The translations under genes and the position numbers were made by a program. The notes beneath the pieces were generated by a model. It was not told the DNA's origin and did not search any database. It saw only the letters and a program-made list of their open reading frames with translations. DNA of 64,000 nt from Rotaria socialis (Eukaryota > Rotifera > Eurotatoria > Philodinida > Philodinidae), in NCBI GenBank assembly GCA_905331475.1, contig CAJNYU010000829.1, forward strand, positions 1 to 64,000, given 5' to 3'. Shown here piece after piece: positions 10,023 to 24,522 of this stretch (position 1 is its first letter; every line of letters starts with the position of its first letter).

Positions 10023-13000
10023 CTATAAATTATTTAATTCATTTTGTTCATCAATTGAAAAATTATCAAATGTTGATTGATGTGTTCGTTCATTTCGACG
10101 TCGTTCAACATTGTTTCGGAAACGTTTTAAGCTTAAGCGACTTAAATAAAGTTCACGTTGTCGTTGCATTGTTGTTGATATTGGATGATAATCTTTAGGA
10201 CGATCGTTTTTTATATCAATTGGTGCATCAATTTCATTACTTGCTATCCCTGTATCTAATGTACCAAGAAAATATTTTGTAAGACCGTCAAGTATATCAA
10301 CACAATGCATTCGATCATTTTCACATATTGGTAAATTCAAACGAACGAGTATTAAATAATTTGGTTTAGGAATACGTAATGGTGCTTCAAGAGCATCAAC
10401 AAAATCTAATACTTGATCATATTGTATAAATTGTAGACCTAATGGATCAAATTTTTGCCATTTTTCATAATACATATCATAATCATCATCAGTTAAGCCC
10501 TGAAGAAAATCAAAAAGCATGTTTTTTTGATACTTCAGCTCCTTTCATTTATCACTTACTTGTTGTACGTCTTCTTGTGCTTGACTAAAATTTTCTAGTA
10601 TTACTGCAATATACATATTTACCTAAATTAACAATAGGAAAATTTGAAGAGATCAAAACAAAAACAGATATATTTATATTCTTACCACAACAAGAGAAGT
10701 AATTATAACATAACTGACAAGAAATGGCGTTGCAATAGCTGTATCACCACAATCCCCTTTATGTGATGGTGTATTTAAAGTTGGATCACAATCGGGTGGT
10801 TGATCATTTGTTAATGCTTGATAAACACCGGACCAACCGGCAGTCGTACACATTTGAAAAAGTACAATCATTGAATTAGGAAATGTTTCAAAATTAAACA
10901 AATCTGTTATACCAGCTGATTTTCTTACATAAGCAAAAAATGACATACCAAATATGGAATAAATAAACATCACAAGAAAAAGAAGAAGACCAATATTAAA
11001 TAACGCAGGCATTGAAACAGCTAATGCAAAAAGTAATGTTCGAATACCTTTTGCACCTTTAGAAAAACAAAAATAAAAGAATGTCTACAATTTATATATT
11101 CGTATGATATCAAACCTTTTACAAGGCGTAATACTCTTCCAACGCGTGCAACACGAACAACACGTAATAATGTTGGATTCACTACAAATTGTGCCATAAT
11201 TTCTCCTAATGCTTGCCCTTGAAAAAAAATATTTTTTTCCCAATAGATAGAATTCGAAAAGCAAACGGCAACAACATACCAAGAATAGATGCAATTACAA
11301 TAATAAAATCGAATACATTCCATGGAATAGTAAAATATTTAAAATTTAATGCAATTAATTTCATGAAACATTCAATAGCAAATCTAAATTAGTATTAATA
11401 AATATCAAAGATAATAGCGGTGGCGGTGTTTAGAACAGCTTACATGATAACAAATAAATTATTAATATAGTCAAGAATACGGTCATAGGCACGACTTTGA
11501 TTATGATGTTCAAGACACATACAAACCATATTCAGAAAAATACAGATCATTATAAATATATCGAATTTTTGATTTGTTGTTACATCAAAAAGAAATCGTC
11601 CAAGAGCAAACTAAAATAAGCAGAAAATTCATAATATATATATATATATTTATCTATTTGAAAAATTTACTCTCGGTCTTGGCAATGCTTTAGTCGGTTT
11701 TTTACCACCCATTTTTTTCATAGCATTATAATATTTTTTTTGATCTTCTGTCAGAAACATGTCTATTGAACCATCACTGCCTAACTAAAATTAAAAACCC
11801 AAAACAAAACAATCAACATCTGACTATTTTAGTTTATATTACTTTCTGAATAAGGAAAGTTACCTTTCGTTTTTGTTGATTAAAGTTATCAATAACAACA
11901 CCAATAAATAAATTGAGAGTAAAAAATGAACCAAATATAATGAAGAAAACAAAATAAAGAAGAATATAAACATTAATTTCATATTCCGGTTGAATATCGA
12001 CCTAAAATGTTGTAGCATTAAAACAAAAAACAAAACTAATCGAACTAGTAATATACGTCTTTAGCATCAGTTGCATCAGCCATAATTTCGATCCAACCTT
12101 TGAAAGTTGCCTATTGGAACAAAAACAAAAACAAATACAATAAAGACATAATTAGTATATTATAAGAAGCCACTACTGAGATTAGATCTACGTAATGACT
12201 AGGGTCTGTCACGTGTGTAGAGAGAAAAATAGATTATTTTTACATTTATTCAATTAAATTTGATAACTTACAACTTGAAACAAAGCTAAATAACCAATAA
12301 GAACATTATCAAAATTAACTCGTGAATTTTCCCATGTATAATTGCTATTTAAACAATCATTTTTATTTTTTATATTTTCTGATACGTTAACACGATCGTG
12401 TGTACCAACATAAACACATTTATAAAATTTTCCACTAAATAATTGTACGCCCATAATTGAAAATATTAACCAAAATACAAGACAAACAAGTAAAACATTA
12501 AATATTGATGGTATAGCACCGAATAATGCATTAACAACAATCTATTTTAAAAATAAACACAAAAGAGAAATTCAATTAATAATTGTCATACTCGAATGCC
12601 TTCAAATCTAGATAGAGCTTTTAATGGACGTAAGGCTCGTAATGTTCTCATAGATTTAAATGCTGGAATATCAGCTATACCAAATAAATCGAGAATAGTT
12701 CCTAGTACACTAACAACAACAATAACAAAATCTAATTTATTCCAACCATTTGTAAAATAATTTGAAATCCCATAAGCAAACCATTTTAAGATTAATTCGA
12801 ATGTAAAAATAACTGTAAAAATTTTATCAAATATAGACAAAATATATAGAAATGTTGGTTGCTGTCGTGTATTGACATCTTCTAAAGCCTTTGTAGAAAG
12901 AAAAAAAATCAACGTTGTTTTTTTTTGTTAATCTTAGCTTACTAAAGATGTACTACTAGCTAATATACTGATAATAATAAGCAATTCAAAATATTGATGT

Positions 13001-16000
13001 TCAACAATGTAATGAGTTAAACTACGAAAATATGTCCATCGTTCTTGAATAGATTTTGGAATACATTTACTACAACAAGTAAAATATTTTGATATTGCAT
13101 TAGGAAAACAATCTGGTGCTATATGAAGATTTTGACACGAAGGAAGAGATATAGAATTATCATCTATCGGTTGCATTTCAATATTATCATGTTCTACTAA
13201 TGAATTAGTCGTTAAAATTATTGAAGTATTCAATTCTGCTGATTGACATAATGCTGGTAAAGTAAGATTATTAGTTGATCCTTTTGTAGTTGATGATAAC
13301 TAAAGAAAAGAAAAACATAAAAATTAAATTGACTAAGAAAATCAGTAAGTTAAACAAACTTGATTATCATTAATATCCTTTAATATTTGTTTATTTCGAT
13401 GAAACAAGCGTAAAATAAATGCAGTTAGAAAATTAAAAAATCTTTGAATACGATCGATTGCTTCAGCAATCTTATTGTCTTCATTTTCGTTCTCAGTTAA
13501 AACATCTGAACCAAATGATGCAAGTAGAAGTGCCAGAAATAAATTTAATATCTATTCAAATATAGAAAAATTAAAACGGGTCTTCGAGTCCGTGAAGGTT
13601 TCTTTTCGACAATGAAAAGTTAAAATAAAAATATGAATCCAAAAACCAACAAATAAATACATACCACAAGATTACCAATAACAAACGTAAGAAGAAAAAA
13701 TGGAATGCAAGGCCATCCAGCACATTCAAGACACACCCACATTGATTCAATCCATTCACCACATAAGACACGAAAAACAATCCTATAAAACAAAACGAGG
13801 AAAAAAGCATTATTTTTAAAATCTGAATAAATAAATTTACATAAATGCATGAAAAAAATCAAAAAAATGCCATCTTGGTATATCTTTACCAAATTTATCA
13901 TGATATTTTTGACCGAATAACTAAAAAAAGTCTGAACATAAAATACATTCAATATTTCATTAAATTTTACCTGCATTCCCATAACAGCAAAAATAAATAT
14001 TATAATCCCAAGAACGAATGTTAAATTTCCCAAGGCTCCAATTGATTTGCCAATAATTGACATAAGACGATTCAATGTTTGCCAAGATTTAGCCAATTTA
14101 AATACTCGTAACTTAATAGAATATTAAAATCAAAATTAAGAAAGAAAACTCTATACTATCACGAATCGACGCGCTTATCTTTGTTCTTTACAGAATTTTA
14201 TTTTTGATTCTCAGTCAAGACTATGCAAAGAACGATGTCAAGATTGTCGACTAGTGATAATTACTTACCAATCGAAACGAACGTAAAACACTTAAACCTT
14301 TTACATTGGCAAGACCTAATTCAATAAGACTAACTGACACAATTACGAAATCAAATGCATTCCACCCATTTTTAAAAAATTCAGCTGGTGCCATTGCAAT
14401 TAATTTTAGTGTACATTCAAATGTAAATACAGTTGTAAAAAAATAATTGCCTCCGGTTAAAATTCGTGTCATCAGTTCACTTTGTCCATGATGATCGAGC
14501 GCCATGAATACTGTATTTAATACAATACATATTGTAATAAATAAATCAACAAATGCATCCAATACAAAAAGAGTAACAATTGCCTAGAATAAATTAATGA
14601 GCACTCGTAAATGCTTCATATTAAAAAGATGAAATATCTCAGATTTATTTTTTAATGCTTTTCAATTGAGATATAATATAATTTAATGAAACCTTACTCG
14701 AAATTTTTGAAATATCTCCAAGTCACAAGTCCATGTGCAGCAATAAATTTGTAGAGCTTTGATCACTGTTTGTTTACATGTATCCGGTGGGTCTACATCT
14801 AAAATGATGATATTCATACGTCTTGTATAATAACATTTGAGCTGATTTCAAAGCTCATTCATTGTTAGTTGAACGATCATACTCAATCAATGAACTGCTC
14901 TAATAATCAATTGAAAACATGCATATACGTACAAAATTACGATAAACATGCATAAATAATAAACAATTGAAATCATACGTGTATAAACTTCATGTTGATT
15001 TAACAAATAAGAATTAAAAAGGAGACAAGGAAAAAGAAAAATCGTCTTCAGCAAGACGTACAAAAATAGAAATTAATGTGTAAGTTTTTATGGTATGTAT
15101 TACAATAGAACTCACTTTCTGTTCGAACACTCATTGTTTCCGTTTTGCGATCAGGTGGCACTTCAGTAATTGTAGAACATCTCGTATGAGATTTAGGGTG
15201 TTGAAGCTTTAAAATATATATTAGAAACAAAAGTTAAAAGTACACGATGAGCCAGCAGTAATGCAACACAGAATCCTTTCGCGGTTTGTATTGTATTACC
15301 GGTGGCTCATGTTTATATATTTTTCTTTTTACTGTGAGAGTTGAATCATTGGGATTTTGACTGTGTTCGGATGCATGAGAATAACTTCTTGTTTTTTTAT
15401 GTTTTTGACTTTCATTTGGCGTATTAGGTCTCGTATCATCAATAAATAATAATGTTGCATAATCATTTAGTAATGTAGTTGATAAACTTGAATTTGACTT
15501 ATTAAATTGATACATTGATGGTGCTGTCTGAGATGATTGGATTTTATTTGAACCATTTGCCTGAAAATTTAAAAACAAAAATTAGCTAATTTTGAAAAAC
15601 AAACCAAACTTTTTCCTTTTGTTCATATTGTGTTGCAACAGTGCAATTGGAAATTTGATGATCTAACTGATCGTGACATGAAGCGGTTTCAGTATGTAAA
15701 TGTGTTTCAGCTTCTTCATTTTGTATTTCAAGTTCATCTTCAATTTTACGTCTTTCGAGTTCTTCATTTTCAGCTTCAATTTGCTTTTGCTGTTCAAAAT
15801 AAGACATCGAAACAATAGCCAAGATTAAATTGATTAAATAGAATGAACCAAAAAATATGACAGCAAGAAAATAGAAAAAATGAATACGACCAGCCGCTGA
15901 CAGTACCTAGATTTAGAAAAAAAACATTAATTTACAGAATTTATCGTCGTTTGATATTATTTTACTAATTGATAAAGATTTTCCCAATAGTCTTGTGTCA

Positions 16001-17574
16001 TCAAACGAAAACACGCAAGCATAGCCCAACCATAATTGTCAAAACTGTACTAAGAAATATGGAAATTAAAACAAAAATAAATAAAATCTACCTTGTATAT
16101 CCATAATCAGGACTACAAAAAAAACAAACAAACAATACAATTTGGTTAAACGCATTAAAAGAACCGTTACCTTATGCCTCGATCTTTCCAACAAACATAA
16201 CCATCAGGACATCTTATACTTCCACTTGAATTACCACAAAGAACATAAATATCATCTTGTTGATACCAATTAGCTGTAAAAATTTGAGAAAAAAAGAAAA
16301 TAATACAACATTCTATCTGAATTATAATTTAGAATTCGAATTTGTTTTTTGACAGTGACAATGTACTCTTACTTTCATTATTCAATTCTTTTAAATAGAA
16401 GTCATATGACATATTTGATCTACTGTTGAAAATTTTGGAATTATTGAGAAATAAATCATATGTTGGCACACATTTTTGTCGAAGAACACCCATGTAAAGT
16501 TGTAATCCTACCTATAATTAAAAGAATAATATACTTTGCTTTTGTCTTGATAGAAAATGTCACACCAAAGCAAATATCGAAAGAATAAAACTTGATAAAA
16601 CAGCCACATCTCGTAGAGCTATAAAAGATTGTATTAAAGCATTAACGATTGTTTTTAAACCTAAAATAATTTTAATCATCTATAAAAAAAAAACGAACAA
16701 GAAAATAGAAAATTCTTACCAGGTACAACTGCAACAGTTTTCAATGCTCTTAATACACGAAATGTTCGTAGTACAGCAACTTTCCCCAGATTGATAAAAA
16801 ATGTTACATATGCAAGTGTAATGACAATAAAATCTAACCAATTCCATGGATCACGCAAAAATGTATGTGGCTGTAGAATAAATCCTCGTGCAACACATTT
16901 TGTTGATGCTTCAAATGTATAGATTATTGTAAAAATATACCTATTTGTTTTTAAAAGATAAAGAAACATAAAAGCGATATTAATTAACAACCAGTGTTTA
17001 CTCAGTCACTTCTGGTGCATTTCTAAGCGTCATAAATATGCAATTGGATAGGATTGTAAGCATAACGAGTGTACTAAAAAGCGAATGTGTTAATATGCGT
17101 ATAGCTAAACGTCGAAAACAATTAAATGGAGAAAATATAAAACAAGCTCGCGTTGCACTAAATCGAAATATTGCATTGCTCCGATTAACAACCACGAATA
17201 CCTATGATTGTGTAAAAACAACAAAAACTAAAGTGTGATTTTTTCAAAAAAATCTACATTACGTATTCTTTACGATAGTATGAATCGATTTCTTCAATTG
17301 GAATTCCAATAAGTTCAGGCGGAAATCTATGTTGTAAAACACGTGGTAATGTTTGTCCAACGGCTAATTCTTTATTAGGTGCTCTATTAGATTGGTTTGG
17401 TTCATTTTTTGATGATTTATTTAAATGATGCATGCCATTAATATCATCTTTTTGTGTTGTTTCTCGTTGTAATATTTCGACAGCAATACGTTCAGTTTCC
17501 TCTTGTCGATATTTTTCAATACGTTGAAATGATTCTTGTGTAAATTCACGAAAAACAATCGATTTATAATTCAT
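10023..17574 (-). CDS. Voltage-gated sodium channel alpha subunit (Nav1/para type), multi-exon
   Basis: Pore-forming plasma-membrane channel for fast Na+ current. All four domains are present in order from 17574 down to 10023, in ~20 or more exons mostly split by 50-70-bp introns. The N-terminus has [17 protein letters not shown], typical of the family. The selectivity ring reads D-E-K-A: TQDYWE (Asp at 15990-15992), CGEW (Glu at 13755-13757), TFKGW (Lys at 12099-12101), TTAGW (Ala at 10839-10841). This excludes calcium (EEEE) and NALCN channels. S4 helices keep their charges, e.g. [16 protein letters not shown] in domain III and [17 protein letters not shown] in IV. The III-IV linker has [16 protein letters not shown], so the fast-inactivation triplet is MFL (IFM in vertebrates, MFM in fly para). 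After domain IV comes the EF-hand-like [14 protein letters not shown]; the C-terminus is short and lacks a clear IQ motif. ATG at 17574 is preferred; an untranslated or coding upstream exon cannot be excluded. No stop interrupts the exons I traced. Confidence 0.95.
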
Positions 17575-20500
17575 TCTGATGATTAACACATACACCTATT
17601 CATATGCATATAGTTTTATTGAACAAAAAAAATAAAAAATATTTTTGAGAGAAATTCAACATGCGACTGGGAGCTTCAAAATAAAATCTTGAGAGCGTGG
17701 ATATGCAACATAGAGAATCCACATCCTCACTTGCAGACCCTAGCTACTGTTCTTGCTTTCTCTCTTCTTTCAACGTTTTCAACGACACAAACAGCGCATT
17801 ATAGAAAAGAACCGAAGTTGGCGTTGAAAATTTTTTGTTTTAAACCGATCACTTTTTAGTGGAAGTCATCTCAAAGTGAAATATGAATGCTAAATTTTTC
17901 ATGACTTCGCACAACCAGAGTAAACTTTTTTTTCCGTTCCTACTCTTACCAAATCTGTGAGATATGAGCCTTCGATACTCACTCTAAAGAAAACATTTGA
18001 TTTAATTCTAACACTGATAATTCGCGTGTTGACAAGTAATCGGTTTTTGGATATTCGAATATCTCACTTGCTTTTAGTTGGATGATTTGTAGTTATAAAA
18101 GGAAACGTCGTATATCTATCGTCTTTAAATTCTTCAGCTGATCAATGAAGGATTAATTCTAGAAATGATTAGAAAATAATATAAAAATATAATCTAGAGA
18201 AAAAAAGATGCATATATTGATATACAGAAACTGAAATATTTTTCAAAATTAACATCACGAAAGAATATATTAATTCTTTCTTAAATACTCTAGATTTTAA
18301 TTATATCATTGCTTTTAACGAAGATAAAAACAAAACTAGTCTTCAGCATACTCTATCTTTGTTAATTTAAAAATTTTTCATCTCTACTTACAGCAACTCC
18401 ATAAAATTTACAGGCGCCTAAAAACACCTCCTATCCTTTATCGAATTGATTTTGATCTAGGCAGAAGCAATTAACATGAAATTTTCAGTCCTATCACTCA
18501 AAAACAATGTCATGCGTCTATTTTGCTTGAGTGACTAAAATCGATTATCCACCGACACTTGATATATCTAACAAAGACACGGTATGCATCTTTTTTTTTA
18601 ATATACACGATGCCTATCAGTTAGACGTGGATGTGGCTGACAAGTAAGTTCACACCTTCGCCCTTCGATTCACTAAAAGAAAAGTTTTCTTTCATCAACG
18701 TTCTAATGGAAAAAAGTAGAACTCGATATTTATCTCATTACTTCTGTATCATATGCTATTGTAATAATTAATTCTCTGGAATATAAAATAAAACTTACGA
18801 ATTCTATCAATATGTTTATTCTATACAAGCGACTAAAATATAAGATATAGTAATGTCTATGTGAAATTCAAGTACTTAAAACTAATGCATATCTCACATT
18901 GCGACCACACAATAGAACAGATGCATCGTCTTGTAAGACGCTTGGCATTTTGTTTTGTTTGTGTTTCATATAAGAAGTGAATGAAAGCAAAAAACAATTC
19001 TGGAAATATCTGAAATGTCATGTCATTACATTATTAGTCTCATAATTCAATACAATAAAGTGCTATTAACTTAATTTGTGTCGTGCTATTTAGCTGAGAT
19101 GTTCCTAAATCTAACATGTGAGACTTGCTTTTGTTCTAAGATGTTTTAATAAAAATAAGATCTTAATTGAACCGGAAAAAGTACACTCATAGTAGTTGTT
19201 AACCAAAATTTTCCATAGAAATGGTTTACTTACTCACACACTATTCTGATAACAACTAATAAGCAATACGGCTCCAACTATTCTTGTTAGAATGATCCAA
19301 ATTGTGTTAAGTTGTAATAACTGAATGAGAAGAATTATTGTATACCAGAATTATTTGCTGCACTTTGATAGTTTTGAGCATGTTTCTTCTGCAAAGTCTT
19401 CTCTCAATGTTCCTTTTTTTCTAATATAAAATGACTGGTTCAGATAAAAGAATAAATACCGATGTAATCAAAGATTAATGAAATAAATCATAATTGAACT
19501 TGATCCCTGGAGTATTTCTCAATTTCTTCAGCTGTACTTTTGTGTAAGAAAAAATGTCTCAACATCAACAACATTTATTTGGTTAATATATAGACCAAGT
19601 AATAACATTTACTGTCAATAGTTATTGATTAATGACATGATTTCAACAGCTAATGAGCTAGAAAATTAAATTAATTTTGTCATAATCAAACTATAGTAAT
19701 GAATTTTATACGAATTAAGACTGAATGGCGAATAACAAATATTACAAATGTGATTATCCTATCACGATTTCATAAAGACAATTATTTAGATCGAATGGCA
19801 TGGTTTTTGAATGAGAATTTTCAAATTGTAATAAATTAACTTTATTTTCGCTTTATTAACAGCATATCTATTGATATATTTACGTAGATGACAACATATA
19901 GTAGTTGAATTAGATCAAAATATTAATTTGGCACTTAATGTGAGCTGACTATGATTGAAATGAGATCAAATCCAGGGAAGGAGGGTAGTTGATTTTCTGA
20001 TTACTTTGATTGCCAACAGTCTGCATGTTTTCAGATAGAAGAAACGTTAGTGCTGATGGTAGTCATTACATTTTATTCGATTCTTCGTATCTTTAATCGT
20101 GCTGCATGCATATAATTGGTATGGTTCAGAGACTGAAATGAATGACAAAAACTCGATTCAGTTTAGAATGTTTGAAAGAAGATGTGATTTATTTTTACAT
20201 ACTATCGAGCTTTATTTATGTATTACACATTTAAAAAATTATGAAACCAAATTATTTTCTAGTAAAATGTTAATAGCGAGATCTTATAATTTATGCAGGC
20301 ATTTGAGATGCGCCTAATATCGTAATACTATACCAACATCGACTTAATACTTTTTTTGTAATTGTGCAAGATTATAATATTACTCATTGGTATAAATTCG
20401 TACAAATTGATCTATATCATGATTGTTACATCACCAATTCAATGTTGTGAAACATACAGATTTATCAAAACCTTTTTGAATAATCTTTGGATTGCATTTT

Positions 20501-23417
20501 TGTACGTACGGAAAATTTTTCGATTAAGTAGTTCGGTGAGCACCCTGAAATATATTGAAGATACGTACTTCAAGTACTCAACAAATGCCCAAGTACTGAA
20601 GAGCAGGGCTCCGCGTGGGATAGGACAGAAATTTTTTGAGAATCGTTCCATCCCATCGTCCCATGGGACGAAGAAATATTATATGAATCTATTCTTTTTA
20701 CTAAAAACAGTAGAGTCCTTTCAATATAGATGTCGTGCCCAACTGTGTGAGAAAAAAATAGTTAAAAATACAAACTATACGTGATCAAGTAGTGCAGCCA
20801 TTTTGATTCAATGTACAACAAAAAAAATAATGAACCTACACATAGAGAAAAAAGGCAATCTGATATATTATAAAAATAATAATTGATTTAGTTATTGCGG
20901 CTGATAACTTGTGCAATGCCTTTGAATAATTCGTTCATTGTAATATGAAGTTCAAACTCAGCTTCATTCTAACAAAATCATGAAATGTGACATACTGGTG
21001 TTAGGTCCTTCTCCTAGTACTTGAACTAGGAGCAGCTATTGGTTATCTGCATATCCTGTTGTTAATTAATTATATTGTTATTATTTATTTTGTTGTTGTT
21101 CTTTAAACTAGATTTCGTTATTTGTTATTTCATGCCAACCAAAACCTCTTCACAGTACCATTCTAAATTTCACTTCAAAAATGAAAAAGAATCTATTTAT
21201 CAATCACCTAGAAGTAGCAAGTTTATTTTACTAATGAATCAACATCATTAAAAGATATGGATTACTTAATACGTGTTACCCATATACGAAGGATTTTATT
21301 CTCGATACAGAATCGGTCAATACAGATCTAATACACCAACGTTAATTCAAATATATTTTCTTCAATTCATTCATCTGGGATTCCCATTTTTCACGGTGGA
21401 GATACAATATTTACCTCATCATTCATCAGCATTATTTTCAAAATTTAAAAAATGATTCCATTTCATCTTTGATAGTAAATCATATCTTTATTCTTGGGGC
21501 CATTCACAAATGAATTACGTCGTTTTTCAGCAGTGGACAACAGTACCAATCGATCGGGAAACTGTTCCACTTTAAGCAGAAATGAATCACCCAAAACAAA
21601 ATTACGGGTAGCAAGGAGAAATGGAAAAAAAGAATTCATATATATATATATATGCACACATATCAGTTGCTTTTGTTCGACGACGATATAATGTTTGATT
21701 CAAGCAGAAATGGTTAAAATATATACGGGAATGCTCTTCACAAGGAGAAATTAAATCTTTTAGCATGACGTTTTAACCATAGTTCTACTCGATAGAGTCC
21801 ATATAATCAAATATGTCCCAATGATTGTGTAAGGTGCAACGTAGAGGTCAAAATATTTTTCTTTTGTAAAAGTGAACATTTTTTATTCATTGTTTGGATG
21901 TTTTCACTAACATAATGTATTAATCCTACCATCATAAGGGAAGATCTTTTACATTTGTTAATGGACTCCTTCTACACTATATATAAATATATGTTGTTGT
22001 TATTGTTGTTCAGAGTATGAATTATTTAGATACCAATACTTTATTATGGCGATAGTGTATCCTGTTTATTATATCACTGTCGGTTTCAATTACAATATAA
22101 CGGGTCCAAAGTTATTCGGTATCATAAGAATTTACCATATTCGTTTGAATAAAAATATCATTTTAGTTTTATAACTACTGCTCCAATGGGATAATATAAT
22201 GAAATATACGATTTTTCTTTCAGATTTGTAATTCATATTATTCACAATGAATGCGATGGAAAGATTTCAATCTAACTTGAAGGTCGCGTGCAAACTCAGA
22301 GTTGAACCTGAAACATGGTTTTCAGCTGATACAGTACAATATTGTCGTCATTTAGCTTCGTATCATCAAGTAGATAGTCATGCCATGGTATGAGCTCTAA
22401 TTAATGGTATAGCAAGCACCAACCGCTCGACATATGTCAACCGTTCGTCACACTTTATGGTCCCCTGTAATCTGTTAAACATTATCGTTACTCGTTCTGG
22501 TCAGTATCAGCCTTCTTATCTTTCCTTGTTACCTTTTTTCGAATTATGATTTTCTTTACACACATAGCAAGAAATAATAACACATAGCTTCACCCTTCCA
22601 AGTTGAACATAAAGGTAGCCAATCTATCCAAGTTTTTGAAGATCAGTTTCCCATTGCTTTCTAAGCTATCTATCGAAAATTGTTTTAATCCTTGATATAA
22701 CTATCAAAGAGTATTTACATAGCGTTTCTTCTAATCATAACCTCAATATAAATCAGGAAACACACTAAAACAGTGGGAAATTACACAGCTACACAACAGA
22801 GAATCAGCAAATATCCATATCATTCGATCTATTTCCGTCAATACTAAGAATTCATCAGTAAAAAAGTAACGAAAGATAACCAAACTGAATCGAATGTTGC
22901 ACATACATATACATGATTGATATTCAGTTTTCATGAGTGGTTGATATTCTATTGAAAATCAAAACATCGAAATTAAAATTCATTATTTCATTCTATCTGC
23001 TAGAAACTATATCCTCTAAAACGAAAAAGAAATAATCCATATCTCCTAATGTCTTATCGATTTCTCCTTGTGAGGGGGGAAACGGTTCAACCATTCCTCC
23101 TTAAAATAATACCACTTCTGCTGGAATAAAAGCGTATCTGTTTGAAATTTGTGTGAGAGGCGATAAGGAGATGATTGATGTCTCTCTGTGTTTGGTGAAG
23201 TTTTGCTTAGAAAGTAGTTTGCTCTTGATGAAGTGTTTCTTCTTGCCTGTTTATGGGTAAACGATTTCTGCTGGAAATGGAGCAGTTTCTCGATTTTTGG
23301 GGATGTTGTTCAGCGCTCCGTTTTTTCTCGTGTTCACTTTTTACATTTCCTATTTACCTAATTACTCATAATACTCTATAGGTAAATTTAAAAGCTGGTT
23401 CAATCAATGGATTGAGA

Positions 23418-23466
23418 GGGTGTGGTTGTCAATAATAGCAATACCCCCACTCACACTCACACCCAA
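23418..23466. repeat. Telomere-like GT/AC hairpin
   Basis: A G-rich arm GGGTGTGGTTGT is followed after ~15 bases by a C-rich arm CCCCCACTCACACTCACACCC. Both arms resemble degenerate TGTGGG/CCCACA telomere repeats facing each other. It is one of five such structures in this window. Confidence 0.5.
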
Positions 23467-23844
23467 TGGATTCTCAACACGTATATTATAAATTCCTTCA
23501 TCTGATTTACAATTTGATTTACAACGTAGTAAAGCTATTACAACAATAAATATTAAAATAATTGAACATCTTCCGTGCTAAATGATCATTAAGTTTGAAA
23601 CGCAAAATAGATCATGAATCCAGTATTTGACATCAACGAAATAGATATAATCGTGAAATTATACATCCAGCAAATATGAAGATTTCATTAATTTAACAAT
23701 TGCTACATAAAATCCATAGTCAATATTTAAATAGACATCTCATTCGTTGCACTGTTTATATTGGTTTAAAATCAGAGGATTATTAACAATTATATGAATA
23801 ATTGATACCTGCAGATATGTTTGTATAACCTTGTTTAGGGGAGG

Positions 23845-23930
23845 TGTTAGGATCTGCCATCCGTATAATGAAAGATAGATAGATAGATTTTGTTACAAAA
23901 AAAATTTAAGAAGCATATCGGATCCTAACA
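23845..23930. repeat. Short inverted repeat element, 86 bp
   Basis: TGTTAGGATC at 23845-23854 is mirrored by GATCCTAACA at 23921-23930. The interior holds a GATA microsatellite (GATAGATAGATAGAT). The TGTTAGG...CCTAACA ends are reminiscent of LTR termini, but the length is very small and no target duplication is visible, so identity is open. Confidence 0.4.
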
Positions 23931-23982
23931 TCTGTCAACACAATTCATTCAGTTATTCATTTTTATCAAACAGTCAAAGATT

Positions 23983-24522
23983 ATGGATCACTCACAAGCT
24001 GTAGCACATGTTGATTATGAATCGTTACGTGGCAATTTTAGTTTTTATTTCATATTAGATCATTTTGCTTCGCCAACCAATGAATCAACGCACTGATCAC
24101 GTGAACTCGAAAATAATTTGGAACTTATTAAAAATTCATCACTTTTAGTTAACACATATTGTACTTCGTCATCAATTTATCCAATAATATGTAAACTTCG
24201 AGACTACAAAACAAATTCATCTGCAATATAAGGCAATTATCAATTAAAGAAATCAATATCAATTATTCATGAAAAGGAAAAACACGAGTTCTTTTTAAAA
24301 TTAGGTGAAGAACTAACAATTTACAATAAGTCTATCATAAAAGATATTACTTTACGATTTTACATTACTCCAAATCAAAACAATTTCAAGATTATGCTGT
24401 TCCTTATACACGTGACAATCAAGGTAATTTTGGTCTTATTAATAAATTTATTATTGCAAGCTAATCCTTTGGATAACAGCCGAAAAGATGAAGTACTATT
24501 GAATTTACTACAATCGATTTGA
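23983..24522 (+). pseudogene. Unidentified decayed reading frame, ~180 codons
   Basis: One frame from an ATG to a final stop stays mostly open for 180 codons, interrupted by two stops. The text (for example EKEKHEFFLKLGEELTIYNK) reads like protein rather than random AT-rich sequence, with Leu/Ile/Asn-rich content. I recognise no domain. It follows directly after the 86-bp inverted repeat, so it may belong to an old mobile element or be a dead host gene. Confidence 0.35.

Noticed and set aside
10023-17574. Calcium channel or NALCN as identity of the four-domain channel
   Set aside because: The filter residues are D-E-K-A and the III-IV linker matches Nav1/para, not EEEE calcium channels or EEKE/EKEE NALCN.
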